Below are positions 54,209-64,000 of a stretch of DNA of 64,000 nucleotides, piece by piece. A program made the position numbers and the translations under genes. Source of the stretch: Ahrensia sp. (GTDB taxonomy: Bacteria; Pseudomonadota; Alphaproteobacteria; Rhizobiales; Rhizobiaceae); NCBI GenBank assembly GCA_002706335.1, contig PAKZ01000001.1, positions 16,211 through 80,210 of the forward strand, in the 5' to 3' direction. The first letter of the stretch is position 1, and each line of letters starts with the position of its first letter. The notes below the pieces were generated by a model. It was not told the DNA's origin. It searched no databases and worked only from the letters and a program-made list of their open reading frames with translations.

Positions 54209-55843
54209 TCAGTTTTCGGTCACGTCGAACATCGTCAACATCAGTTCGACATGTTCTGGCTCGTGGAACCATTTGGGCAGCAACGCGCGCATGAGTTCGG
54301 GGGTCAGATCCGGATTGCTGTCACGCCATTTGCGCGCGGTCTCCAATGCTTCTTCCCTTCGCCCGGCCATCCATAGCGAGGTGAACAGCATACGGTAGGC
54401 CCAGACCACGCCGGAGCCCGCCCGCATGCCGCGCTGGATCAGCTCGATCGACTCGTCGTAGCGCTTCATTTTCCTGAGGGCCGCCGAGCGGCCGAACAGG
54501 ACGTTGAAGTGGAAGGGGTCGAGCGGGCTCAGCGCTTCGGCCCGATCGAAATAGGTCAACGATTCGTCCGTACAGCCGCGATAGATCGCGTTCCAGCCCT
54601 TGCGCAGCCAGCCCCAGGCATTGTTGGGATCGAGGGTCAGCGCCCGGTCGGCGAATTGGTCGGCTTGCTCGAAATCGTCTCCGGCGAGCGCACTGGCCGC
54701 CGACAGCGCGACGAGCGATGCGGGATCGTCGCGCACGAGGGGCGCGGCGCGCGCGACAAGGTCGATCGCAAGCGTCCGGTCAGTGATCGCGTCCTTGCTC
54801 CACAAATAGCAGCATTGATGGGCGTGGCACCACGCCTTGTATGCGAGTGCGGGCGCGTAGTCCGGTTCATGGTCGAGCGCCGTGTCGAGCAGGGCGATGG
54901 CCTTGACGTTTTCCTCGCGTCTGTGCGCCCAGAAATGCGGGAGCGCGGTCAGCACCAGCTCGTAGGCGGTTCGGTCGGCCGTCGGGCGTTGGCTGGCACG
55001 GGCGATTTCGGCGTTGCGGAGATTGGGTGCGATCTGGCCGGCTACCTGCGCGGCGATCCGGTCCTGGAGGTCGAAAAGATCGTCCATCCGGTCGTCGAAG
55101 CGTTCGGCCCAGACCGCGCGACCGTCGCCCGCCGAGACCAGCTCGACGGTTATGCGGACGCGGTCGCCGGACCGGCGGACCGAACCCTCGACAAGATAGT
55201 CCGCACCGAGCCGTTCGCCGATGGTCTGGATGTCGAGCGGCTGGCCGCGCAGCGCGAAGGCGGACTGCCGCGCGATAACGTGGAAATCGCTCACCCGCGA
55301 CAGAGCGCTGGTGATCTCGGAGACAACGCCGTCGGCGAACATGTCAGCGTCGGTGACGCCCAGTTCGTCGAAGGCAAGGATCGCCAGCCGGGGGCGTCCC
55401 TCCTTGAATTCGGGCAATTGCGAAGCAGCGCCGGGCGCGGCATCGGCGGTCGCGCGCATAAGGCGCAGCCAGTCCTCGAAGCCCTCGGAGGCGAGATCAA
55501 AACCGTCGAGGAAGACGCCGTCGCCTTCGAGGTCGCATGCGATGCCGCTGCTTTGCAACCAGACATATTGCCGATCGGCCATCAGCATGCCCTCCGGCAG
55601 GTCGCGGCGCATGACCGACAGCTCCTGGCGCAGCGATGCGCGAGCCTGTTCGGCGGATCGATCCGACCAGAGCAGGTCAGCGAGACGGCCTCGTTCCGCC
55701 CGCAGATCGGGCTGACGGCTCAGGAAGGCGAGCATCGCCTGGGCGCGGCGCGAGAGCGATCCGGGCGCACCCGGGCCGGTTAGACGGAATGGCCCCTTGA
55801 GATGGATCGTCAGCACGGCGACTTCGGCGGATGTTTCAGACAA
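54209..55843 (-). CDS. SARP-like regulator with TolB-like and TPR domains
   Basis: 544 residues. An N-terminal winged helix of the SARP/OmpR type (about 10-110; SLSRRAQAMLAFLSRQPDLRAERGRLADLLW) is followed by a TolB-like domain (about 150-280; LAILAFDELGVTDADMFADGV) and TPR-like helices to the end. It is the soluble counterpart of the membrane regulator at 32050-33687; no membrane segment is visible. The start is TTG 55843, with GTG 55818 as an alternative. It is convergent with the ilv operon, five bases away. Confidence 0.85.
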   Translation of the reverse strand: MSETSAEVAVLTIHLKGPFRLTGPGAPGSLSRRAQAMLAFLSRQPDLRAERGRLADLLWSDRSAEQARASLRQELSVMRRDLPEGMLMADRQYVWLQSSGIACDLEGDGVFLDGFDLASEGFEDWLRLMRATADAAPGAASQLPEFKEGRPRLAILAFDELGVTDADMFADGVVSEITSALSRVSDFHVIARQSAFALRGQPLDIQTIGERLGADYLVEGSVRRSGDRVRITVELVSAGDGRAVWAERFDDRMDDLFDLQDRIAAQVAGQIAPNLRNAEIARASQRPTADRTAYELVLTALPHFWAHRREENVKAIALLDTALDHEPDYAPALAYKAWCHAHQCCYLWSKDAITDRTLAIDLVARAAPLVRDDPASLVALSAASALAGDDFEQADQFADRALTLDPNNAWGWLRKGWNAIYRGCTDESLTYFDRAEALSPLDPFHFNVLFGRSAALRKMKRYDESIELIQRGMRAGSGVVWAYRMLFTSLWMAGRREEALETARKWRDSNPDLTPELMRALLPKWFHEPEHVELMLTMFDVTEN

Positions 55844-55989
55844 ACGAATAATGACCTTAGGGCATTATCTAGCATTTTTGTCGGCTTCATTCGATGGGGC
55901 CGGCACATTCATTTCATGTACCGACAGCCTGACAAAGCAGAGGCGAATCCGGCGTGGCGGAGTGCGAACGAATCCGGTACAGCCGTGCC

Positions 55990-57117
55990 ATGAAATTCTC
56001 CCCGCAGCAGGACGACGCGCTCAACGCCGTGGCGCAGTGGCTCAAGAATGGCGACCGGCAATTGTTCCGGCTGTTCGGCTATGCCGGCACCGGCAAGACG
56101 ACGCTGGCGCGTCATTTCGCCGAACATGTGGACGGGCAGGTGCAGTTCGCTGCCTTTACCGGCAAGGCGGCGCAGGTATTGCGAGCCAAGGGGGCGTCGA
56201 ACGCCAAGACGATTCACTCGCTGATCTACCGGCCGCGCGGCGAGGAGGCGATCTCCGACGAGACGACCGGCAAGATGTCGATGTCGCCGACCTTCTCGCT
56301 CAACCGGCAGAGCGACATCGCCCGAGCAAAGCTCGTCGTCGTCGACGAATGTTCGATGGTGGACGAAAATCTCGGACGCGACCTGATGAGCTTCGGCACG
56401 CCGATCCTGGTGCTCGGCGATCCGGGCCAGTTGCCGCCGATTTCGGGCGGCGGTTTCTTCACCGAACATGAGCCCGATTTTCTGCTCACGGAGATCCACC
56501 GGCAGGCGGCGGAGAACCCGATCATCCGGCTTGCCATGGATGTGCGCGCGGGCAACGAGATCATGTATGGCGATTACGGCACCACCCAGGTGATCGGGAA
56601 AAGCGACGTGGATCAGGATCTGGTTTTGGCCGCGGACCAGGTGCTGGTCGGCATCAACCGGACGCGCCGACGTTACAATCAGCGCCTGCGCGAATTGAAG
56701 GGCTTTACGGCCGCCTATCCGCAGGCCGGCGACAAGCTGGTGTGCCTGCGAAACGACCCGGCCAAGGGGCTTCTGAACGGCTCGCTGTGGAAGGTGATGA
56801 CCGCGTCAAAGGAGACGATCAAGCCCGGAATCAACCTGCTGGTTTCGCCGGACGACGGCGACACCGATCGCGGTGTCGCCAAGATCAAGCTCCTCAAGGC
56901 GGCCTTCGATGCGCCGGATGACGATATCCCGTGGCAAACGAAGAAGCGCTACGACGATTTCGACTACGGCTATGCGCTTACGGTGCACAAGGCGCAGGGT
57001 TCGCAATGGGACGATGTGGTGTTGTTCGACGAGAGTTACGCCTTCCGCGACATGCGTAGCCGGTGGCTTTACACAGCTATCACGCGCGCAGCGAATACGC
57101 TTACCATCGTTAAGTGA
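55990..57117 (+). CDS. RecD-like / Dda-type ATP-dependent DNA helicase
   Basis: 375 residues of SF1B helicase: motif I GYAGTGKTT (Walker A), motif II VVDECSM, motif III GDPGQLPPI and the C-terminal UvrD-like motif YALTVHKAQGSQWDDVV ... RWLYTAITRAA. It has no N-terminal RecD2 extension and no nuclease domain, which fits short Dda/RecD-type helicases. The start at ATG 55990 has no evident ribosome-binding site. Confidence 0.9.
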   Translation: MKFSPQQDDALNAVAQWLKNGDRQLFRLFGYAGTGKTTLARHFAEHVDGQVQFAAFTGKAAQVLRAKGASNAKTIHSLIYRPRGEEAISDETTGKMSMSPTFSLNRQSDIARAKLVVVDECSMVDENLGRDLMSFGTPILVLGDPGQLPPISGGGFFTEHEPDFLLTEIHRQAAENPIIRLAMDVRAGNEIMYGDYGTTQVIGKSDVDQDLVLAADQVLVGINRTRRRYNQRLRELKGFTAAYPQAGDKLVCLRNDPAKGLLNGSLWKVMTASKETIKPGINLLVSPDDGDTDRGVAKIKLLKAAFDAPDDDIPWQTKKRYDDFDYGYALTVHKAQGSQWDDVVLFDESYAFRDMRSRWLYTAITRAANTLTIVK

Positions 57118-57177
57118 ATCAACATTCTTTCTGCCTATTAAAGCCTTCCAGACGTATCAGGCAGATAAAGACATCTT

Positions 57178-57450
57178 ATGTCCGCACCGTCAGTATTGTC
57201 GAACACGCTGCTGCAAGCCGCCGGTCAAGCCGCATCCGTGCCTGTTCGGCAGGATTTCGCGGCGCCGGCCGTTGGTCCGTTCACGGTGGAGTTCCTGTTG
57301 CATGCGGCCTTCATCTGGGCGGCGCTGATCGTTATCTGCCTTATCGTCTTCGGCTATCGCAGGATTCGCGGCAAGGAATCCTGCAATGATCTATCGGATG
57401 TCTACCAACGCCAGCTAGAGGAAATGCGCAAGCAGCCTGGAAAAAGCTGA
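57178..57450 (+). CDS. Small single-span membrane protein
   Basis: 90 residues with one hydrophobic helix at about 39-60 (FLLHAAFIWAALIVICLIVF) followed by a basic, then charged tail (YRRIRGKES, RQLEEMRKQ). No recognised domain. It ends five bases before the convergent phosphatase gene. Coding status is likely but rests only on the frame and the helix. Confidence 0.5.
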   Translation: MSAPSVLSNTLLQAAGQAASVPVRQDFAAPAVGPFTVEFLLHAAFIWAALIVICLIVFGYRRIRGKESCNDLSDVYQRQLEEMRKQPGKS

Positions 57451-57455
57451 CGGCC

Positions 57456-58337
57456 TCACTCCGACGCGTCCCTGATTTCGAACAGAACCGCCGTGGCGTC
57501 ATCACTCGGCTTCATGCGCGGATAAATCCGCCCGTCGGGATCCTCGTGCCGCTCGATATCGCGCAGCCGCGCGCCGAGCCGCTTGAGACCGTCTCGCCTG
57601 GCGGCGGCGACGAAGTCCCGCGGCTCGTAAATGCCGTAGCCTGCCGACAGCGCGGCAAAGCCGTCCGTACACAGAAGCCCGGTGAGCGGCATTTCGCCGT
57701 CCAGCCGTGCCGTCACCAGATGGTCGGCGGCTTCGGAGGTCGAGCCGAGGGTCCAGACATTGCTGGCGGAACTGTTGAATTTTCCGCGCAGGGCGCGTTC
57801 GCGGGCGAGCAGGGCGGGATCGTCGATCAGCCGGGGCAGCTTGTCGAGGCCACCCGCCTCCTCGATCACGCGGCGCGCGGCCTCGCGCTCATGGGCGGCG
57901 TTGTCGGGCATGGCCGAATGGATGGCGGTTTCGCCGTTGCCATCGCAAACGATCAATGTGCAGTCGCCAAGTCCGTAGGTGACGATGGCGCTGTTCTCGA
58001 TGCGGATCATCTGGAAGCCCGCGATCGGCAGATTCCAGGCCGGTATTTCCCGCTCCTTCGCGGCGAAGGCGATAATGCGTCGCGCCAAGGCGTTGGTCGA
58101 GCGCACCACGTCGGCCATGGAACGGCCCGGCGCAATCATCTCCTCGAAATGCACCTTGGCGAATGTGGCGAGCCATGCGGCGTCGCTGTCATGCCGGCCA
58201 ACGACGAAATCCGGGCCCAGACCGGTCGCGCCGTCGATGACGAAGGCGCATTGCGCGGTCCAGCCCATCTGGTCCTCGTTGGGACGTCTTTCCGAGCCGG
58301 GCAGGCTCAGCGAATCGATGATCGAAAGCGTCAACAT
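57456..58337 (-). CDS. PP2C-family protein phosphatase
   Basis: 293 residues with the metal-binding motifs of PP2C: NEDQMG (about 20-25), DGATGLG (about 36-42), LCTDGFAAL and the C-terminal DDATAVLF. It is a soluble serine/threonine phosphatase. No partner kinase adjoins it, so substrates are unknown. Confidence 0.87.
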   Translation of the reverse strand: MLTLSIIDSLSLPGSERRPNEDQMGWTAQCAFVIDGATGLGPDFVVGRHDSDAAWLATFAKVHFEEMIAPGRSMADVVRSTNALARRIIAFAAKEREIPAWNLPIAGFQMIRIENSAIVTYGLGDCTLIVCDGNGETAIHSAMPDNAAHEREAARRVIEEAGGLDKLPRLIDDPALLARERALRGKFNSSASNVWTLGSTSEAADHLVTARLDGEMPLTGLLCTDGFAALSAGYGIYEPRDFVAAARRDGLKRLGARLRDIERHEDPDGRIYPRMKPSDDATAVLFEIRDASE

Positions 58338-58487
58338 GGCATCGATTGAGCGCGGGATTGTTGCAGCGGTTTGACAGCGCCTCGTGCGGCGGCCGGGTTT
58401 TCACCAGCGCCGCTTTCGTGTTTCCAAAATGCAACGAAAACCGGCCGCAGGCGTTTCATCTCCCGATTGAAACGGGAGACGCCGATC

Positions 58488-58652
58488 ATGCTCAAATGGA
58501 TTCTGATCCTTCTTATCGTTGCAGCCATCGCCAGCCTTCTTGGCTTCCACGGTGTTGCCGGTGTCGCGGGCACCTTGGCGCGCGTCCTTATCTTCATCGT
58601 CCTGGCCGTACTCGCCGTGATGTTGCTGCTCGGGATTATCGCGGTCGCCTAG
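58488..58652 (+). CDS. DUF1328 (YtjA-type) small membrane protein
   Basis: 54 residues, two hydrophobic helices, starting MLKWILILLIVAAIASLLGF and matching the DUF1328 pattern. ATG 58488 has GGGAG nine bases upstream. The family is widespread and of unknown function, often stress-linked. Confidence 0.85.
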   Translation: MLKWILILLIVAAIASLLGFHGVAGVAGTLARVLIFIVLAVLAVMLLLGIIAVA

Positions 58653-58750
58653 CCGATTGCCACCGGGACAATTTTCCGGCGGCGCCCGGGTTTCAAAAGC
58701 GGGGCGGATGACTTACGCCTCGCTTGTTGGACCCATTTGGTGAAACCGCC

Positions 58751-59497
58751 ATGCCTGCAAAATTGTCCGTCAATCTCAACGCAATCGCGCTGCTGCGCAA
58801 CCGACGCGACCTGCCATGGCCGAGCGTGACCGCGCTCGGCCGCATCGCGCTGGAAGCGGGTGCGCATGGCCTGACCGTGCATCCGCGGCCGGACCAGCGC
58901 CATGTCCGCTTCACCGACCTTCCCGAGATCCGCGCGCTGATCGACGACTCGTTTCCCGACGCCGAATTCAACATCGAGGGCTATCCCACCGGCGATTTCC
59001 TCGCGCTGGTGGAGGCGACCGAGCCGGAACAGGTGACGCTGGTGCCGGACGATCCGGAACAGCCGACATCGGACCATGGATGGGACTTTGTCGCCAACCG
59101 AGACATGCTGAAGGCGATCGTCGCGCGGCTGAAGAAAACCGGCGCACGCATCTCGCTGTTCTGCGACCCGGACGCCGCGCCCGAGCAAATCGAGGCGGCG
59201 AAGGCGACCGGGGCCGATCGTATCGAACTTTATACGGGCCCCTATGGCGGCTGCTACGAAGACACGAAAAAAGCGGCGGAGCAGGTGAAATTTCTGGGCC
59301 GGACTGCCGATGCGGCGCATGGATCGGGTCTCGGCGTCAATGCCGGCCACGACCTGACGGTCGACAATCTTCCGGCCCTCGTGTCCCGAATCCCCTTCCT
59401 CGCGGAGGTCTCCATCGGCCATGGCCTGACCGCCGATGCGCTGGAATATGGCATGGGCGGCGCGGTGAAGCGGTTCCTGGGGGCGCTTGGGCGCTAG
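58751..59497 (+). CDS. pdxJ: Pyridoxine 5'-phosphate synthase
   Basis: 248 residues matching PdxJ end to end: [16 protein letters not shown] near the start, [30 protein letters not shown] and [14 protein letters not shown]. It condenses the dxp and aminoacetone phosphate products in the DXP-dependent vitamin B6 pathway. ATG 58751 is the family start; an in-frame TTG nine codons earlier is unlikely. Confidence 0.95.
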   Translation: MPAKLSVNLNAIALLRNRRDLPWPSVTALGRIALEAGAHGLTVHPRPDQRHVRFTDLPEIRALIDDSFPDAEFNIEGYPTGDFLALVEATEPEQVTLVPDDPEQPTSDHGWDFVANRDMLKAIVARLKKTGARISLFCDPDAAPEQIEAAKATGADRIELYTGPYGGCYEDTKKAAEQVKFLGRTADAAHGSGLGVNAGHDLTVDNLPALVSRIPFLAEVSIGHGLTADALEYGMGGAVKRFLGALGR

Positions 59498-59520
59498 TTT
59501 CTGGGTGAACCGGTCTGGCC

Positions 59521-59952
59521 TCAGAAATGCTCGCCGGCCTTGAACGGGCCGACACGCATGCTTGCGGCGATGAGATAGGCGGTGGACCAGCCGATGAGCA
59601 GAAAACCGTTGACGCCTTCGAGCGCTGCGAGAATGCGCCATTCATGGCTGGTGATCACGTCGCCATAGCCGACGGTCGAGAAAGTGGCGGTCGAGAAATA
59701 GAGCGCGGTCTCGAAATCGCCGAAGACGTTCAGCCCGTAATAAAAAGCGGCCCATAGCCAGACTTCGACGGTGAGGATCGCGAAAATGCCGATGACGACG
59801 GTGTTCATCGCCAGAATGCGGCTGCGATGGCCTTGCGGACGCACCTTTCCAGTCAGCCAGTTCATCGCGTGCGTCACCCAGATCAGCCCGAATGTATGGA
59901 TGACCACCGTAAGCGAAATGATCAGCGTGCCGAGCGCGAGATTGGCGAACAT
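59521..59952 (-). CDS. Two-TM potassium channel
   Basis: 143 residues with membrane helices near residues 4-26, 45-75 and 110-130, and the selectivity filter TVGYGD at about 93-98 after a pore helix (STATFS). There is no voltage sensor and no RCK domain, so it is a minimal K+ channel or a channel subunit. Confidence 0.88.
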   Translation of the reverse strand: MFANLALGTLIISLTVVIHTFGLIWVTHAMNWLTGKVRPQGHRSRILAMNTVVIGIFAILTVEVWLWAAFYYGLNVFGDFETALYFSTATFSTVGYGDVITSHEWRILAALEGVNGFLLIGWSTAYLIAASMRVGPFKAGEHF

Positions 59953-60083
59953 GATCGGTTCTTAGCTCAGCGCATCGGCGTGTCAATCGCCTTGAAACCG
60001 GCTTTTCCCGGCCCGTTTAGAAACGGAAAGAACCCGTTCACCATTTGCCGCTACCATTTCGCCGCAAAACCAGGGAGACGGCC

Positions 60084-61082
60084 ATGCTACAGCGGCTATT
60101 CTCACGCGGCGTGTCCCGAGACCGTATCGAGGACGCGATCGAACACAGTTCCGAAACCGAGCAGCGCGATGCGTTGCGCGAGCGCAGCGCCATGATCCTG
60201 CAAAGGCTGGAAAACAAGCGGCTGGAAGCCCGACGAGCGGAGCTGGCGCACAGGCGCGCCGAGCATGAGGCTGTCGAACAGGCGGAAGGCGAGGCGGCGG
60301 AGATTGTCGAGACGGCGCACGAGGTCCAGGATACCGAAACCGGAATGACGGGTGGCCCCGCGCCGGCCGAGATCGCGGACGAGCCGGTTGCTCCGGCGGA
60401 GGATTACGACCAGCCGCAAGCGCGCGAATACGATGATGAAGACACTGTGGAGCTGGCCGAAGCGCCGTTCCCGGAAACGCATCCGGAGGTGACGGATCCG
60501 GAGATGGAACCGGCCGGCGCGCAGAACGAGACCATCCCGGAGGGCGAGGCGGAGGAGGATCTTTCTGCTGAAGCCGATGCCGAGACGGTCGAGTTCAGGC
60601 CGTTGGAAGAGCTTGAGAGCGTCGCCGAGGTGCCGGGAGACACCGAGCCTGCGTCATTTGCCGACACGGATGTTGAAGACGGCCCGGTCTCCTTCGTGGA
60701 CGCGGAAGAGACGGACTTGCCCGACACCGCCGAGGAAGCGGAATACGAGGCCGACGAGCCCGTGACCCGGTCCCGGCGGAGTGAAGAAATGTTTGCCGAA
60801 AGCGAACCGCTCCGGCCCGCCGCAGATGTGAATCTGCCGTTCTCTCTGCCACGCGACGATGGCGATGCCGCACCGGGCGAGGTACGTCACAGCGCGCTCG
60901 CCGATCAGGATCCGCAGGCCTATGAACAATTGCTTCGCAAGGCCGAGGAAGCCAAGGCCCGGATCGCCAAGCGCCTCGAGGCGATGAGGGCCGAGGAAGA
61001 GGCGAACGCATCAGCGAGCCTGCTCGATCTCGGCGCCGCAGCTCCGCCTCTGGCGCCCGATCACGGCGATGAAGACCACTGA
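60084..61082 (+). CDS. Acidic, mostly disordered protein of unknown function
   Basis: 332 residues. The first 75 are basic and helical (RDALRERSAMILQRLENKRLEARRAELA), the middle ~180 are dominated by Glu, Asp, Ala and Pro with almost no aromatic or hydrophobic clusters, and the end regains a charged helix (EQLLRKAEEAKARIAKRLEAMRAEEE). ATG 60084 has GGGAGA eight bases upstream. No domain is recognised; it may be a scaffold or adaptor. Confidence 0.7.
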   Translation: MLQRLFSRGVSRDRIEDAIEHSSETEQRDALRERSAMILQRLENKRLEARRAELAHRRAEHEAVEQAEGEAAEIVETAHEVQDTETGMTGGPAPAEIADEPVAPAEDYDQPQAREYDDEDTVELAEAPFPETHPEVTDPEMEPAGAQNETIPEGEAEEDLSAEADAETVEFRPLEELESVAEVPGDTEPASFADTDVEDGPVSFVDAEETDLPDTAEEAEYEADEPVTRSRRSEEMFAESEPLRPAADVNLPFSLPRDDGDAAPGEVRHSALADQDPQAYEQLLRKAEEAKARIAKRLEAMRAEEEANASASLLDLGAAAPPLAPDHGDEDH

Positions 61083-61141
61083 TCATATCCCATTCCGGTG
61101 TGCTTGACGCGGTCTGCATGACCCTGTAAACGACCCGAACC

Positions 61142-61155
61142 GTACCGTACGGTAC
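61142..61155. promoter_or_regulatory. Perfect 14-bp palindrome before the TetR gene, probable operator
   Basis: GTACCGTACGGTAC is its own reverse complement and ends 15 bases before the TetR ATG at 61171. The size and location fit autoregulation by that TetR protein. Confidence 0.7.
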
Positions 61156-61170
61156 TTGTTTGGATCGTTG

Positions 61171-62903
<1,733 letters not shown>

Positions 62904-62931
62904 GTTTTCGCAACATCGCGAATGAATGAAC

Positions 62932-62962
62932 AAGCCGGAGGGCGTCGCTCTCCGGCTTTTTT
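62932..62962 (+). terminator. Terminator after ilvC
   Basis: AAGCCGGAG (62932-62940), 9 bases, and CTCCGGCTT (62950-62958) make a perfect 9-bp stem, with a T6 run (62957-62962). Confidence 0.9.
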
Positions 62963-62968
62963 GCGTTT

Positions 62969-63352
62969 TCAGGCCGGTCGGGCCTCCCTGAGGAAGCCGG
63001 CGACGGTGATCACGAGGAATATCACCATTGAGATCAGCGCGAGCAGAGCGCCGACAACGGCCGGAATTTCGCTGCCGCCAAGATTGGCGATCACGATGCC
63101 CGGGATCAGCAGGACGACCGACAGGACTGCGAGTCCCACCTGTGCGGTAGCGATGGACCGCGCCGCGACCTGCGGATGGGCATGGTAATAGAGCCCGTAA
63201 AGCGCCATCGAGACCCAGCCCAGAAGATTGAGATGCGCATGTGCGGGCGCAAGGCTGTGGTCGTGCGATGCGGCCATCACGATGCCCATTGTCATGCCCG
63301 TGACACCCGCGAGCGCCGCGACCACGAAACAGGATGAGGCAAGGCGCTTCAT
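62969..63352 (-). CDS. Four-TM membrane protein with HAHLNLLGW motif
   Basis: 127 residues in four helices. The second carries AHAHLNLLGWVSMALYGL, a His-rich motif like that in haem-copper oxidase-related and NnrS-like membrane proteins, where histidines bind haem or copper. An additional HAH lies at the following loop (YYHAHPQ). The start overlaps the cupin stop by four bases, so the two are co-translated. A redox or metal role is inferred, not shown. Confidence 0.7.
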   Translation of the reverse strand: MKRLASSCFVVAALAGVTGMTMGIVMAASHDHSLAPAHAHLNLLGWVSMALYGLYYHAHPQVAARSIATAQVGLAVLSVVLLIPGIVIANLGGSEIPAVVGALLALISMVIFLVITVAGFLREARPA

Positions 63353-63834
63353 TGTTGCGCCGCCGTTTCCGGCGGAAGAATGTGAATGCTGAACTGCTCC
63401 GCCGTGGCAAGTAGCTTCTGCATGTCCGGGGGAGCGATCTCCGGAAACGTCTCGGTTTCGGAGGCAACAGGGTCGCCTACGGCACGGAAGAAATCCTCAT
63501 GCGGTCCGGCGGGAAGGTTGATGATGATGATCCGCGAGACCGTCGGGCCGGCGTTGCGGAAGGCGTGGACATCGCCGGGCCGTACATAGAGGAAATCGCC
63601 CTTGCCGCAGCGACGGACATCGCCATTCAGAACAAATTCGACCTCGCCCTCCATCACCAGGAAGGCCTCGCTGTCCTTCTGGTGGTGCATCGGCGCGCCC
63701 GCCCCTGGCGCACTGAGGCATTCGGCGACGGAAAATATGCCGTCGGTGTCACCGGCGCTCGCGCGGAAGGTCAGCAGGTTTCCAAGAAAGTGAACGGTGG
63801 AGGGCGGCTTATGGAACGACTTATCATATTGCAT
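63349..63834 (-). CDS. Cupin-domain protein
   Basis: 161 residues with the cupin metal-binding stretch PMHHQKDSEAFLVMEGEVEFVLNG (His, His and Glu of motif 1) and the PGDVHAFRN segment (motif 2). Single-domain cupins can be dioxygenases, isomerases or sensors. It is the first gene of a pair with the four-TM protein and faces the truncated TetR gene. Confidence 0.88.
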   Translation of the reverse strand: MQYDKSFHKPPSTVHFLGNLLTFRASAGDTDGIFSVAECLSAPGAGAPMHHQKDSEAFLVMEGEVEFVLNGDVRRCGKGDFLYVRPGDVHAFRNAGPTVSRIIIINLPAGPHEDFFRAVGDPVASETETFPEIAPPDMQKLLATAEQFSIHILPPETAAQQ

Positions 63835-63866
63835 GGATTTGCCTTTCAGTTTTATGATACCTATGT

Positions 63867-63890
63867 GTCATCATGAGATGACTGTCTCAT
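63867..63890. promoter_or_regulatory. Overlapping dyads in the cupin/TetR divergent promoter
   Basis: GTCATC-ATGA-GATGAC (63867-63882) and ATGAGA-TGACTG-TCTCAT (63873-63890) are two overlapping inverted repeats centred between the genes, which fits a TetR dimer-pair site controlling both directions. Confidence 0.6.
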
Positions 63891-63902
63891 AAAGGATTTT
63901 TA

Positions 63903-64000
63903 ATGCCCGGTCAAGATAAACGTCATGAGCGTGTCAACCAGAAGAAGAGAACCCGTGCGGAACTGCTGAAGGCAGCCCGAGCGCTTTCCGACGAGGGCGT
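63903..64000 (+). CDS. TetR-family regulator, N-terminal fragment
   Basis: The frame starts at ATG 63903 behind AAAGGA and runs off the end. The visible part (KRTRAELLKAARALSDEG) is the first helix of a TetR N-terminal domain. It probably controls the divergent cupin/four-TM pair through the overlapping dyads. Confidence 0.7.
   Translation, partial: MPGQDKRHERVNQKKRTRAELLKAARALSDEG

Overview
The window is GC-rich, densely coded chromosomal DNA, almost certainly from an alphaproteobacterium of the Rhizobiales/Hyphomicrobiales type. The main evidence is a circularly permuted two-piece tmRNA, an alphaproteobacterial SspB adaptor next to a ribbon-helix-helix gene, the order hflK-hflC-DUF2065-degP-serB/miaA-ilvB...ilvH...ilvC, and a short ilv leader peptide at the start of its own transcript. 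No tRNA, rRNA, IS element, integrase or CRISPR array was seen.

Layout. 1-6.5 kb: tail of an ACMSD/LigW-type amidohydrolase, mprF/lpiA coupled to DUF202, a phage-like small ORF, a HerA/DUF87 ATPase, a zinc-ribbon protein and a methyltransferase. 6.6-16 kb: a five-PAS hybrid histidine kinase with two receivers, two divergent ClC proteins and an FAD-linked D-lactate dehydrogenase. 16-21.5 kb: a giant AsmA-family protein, RHH, sspB, the tmRNA gene and DUF2853. 21.5-26.8 kb: an unusual LysR regulator with two DNA-binding domains, divergent from a tripartite tricarboxylate transporter (tctBAC) and a pyrone-dicarboxylate-hydrolase-like amidohydrolase. 26.9-29.5 kb: thyA-MazG-like-DUF4424-folA. 29.5-40.2 kb: an accessory-looking block with protocatechuate 4,5-dioxygenase ligAB, a CadC-like regulator, a TAXI-TRAP transporter with a consensus sigma-54 promoter, and the DctBD-type two-component system that probably drives it. 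40.4-47.7 kb: hflKC, DUF2065, degP, GNAT, serB, miaA and a diguanylate cyclase. 47.8-49.7 kb: a HAS-barrel HerA-like ATPase. 49.87-54.2 kb: the ilvB-EamA-ilvH-monooxygenase-HXXEE operon behind a classical attenuator. 54.2-61.1 kb: a SARP-like regulator, RecD-like helicase, PP2C phosphatase, DUF1328, pdxJ, a two-TM K+ channel and an acidic disordered protein. 61.1-64 kb: TetR-ilvC, then a cupin/membrane-protein pair divergent from a second, truncated TetR gene.

How the genes fit together. Three themes stand out. (1) Protein quality control: tmRNA plus SspB for tagged proteins, and HflKC/DegP at the membrane and periplasm. (2) Branched-chain amino-acid synthesis: ilvB/ilvH under leader-peptide attenuation and ilvC behind a TetR gene with a perfect palindrome. 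(3) Scattered aromatic/organic-acid catabolism: LigAB, a LigI-like hydrolase with its own TTT importer, and a possible LigW-like gene at the edge. The other ring-cleavage enzymes (LigC/J/K type) are not in the window.

The best-supported non-obvious observations are regulatory or RNA-level: the permuted tmRNA, the ilv attenuator with a probably leaderless leader peptide, the sigma-54 promoter next to dctBD, a hairpin at the very 5' end of the hflK mRNA, and two genes whose reading frames appear to start at non-canonical codons. Nothing here could be shown to be a wholly undescribed system. The tandem-HTH LysR with its TTT/hydrolase cluster, and the exporter embedded between the two acetolactate synthase subunits, are the best candidates for new biology.
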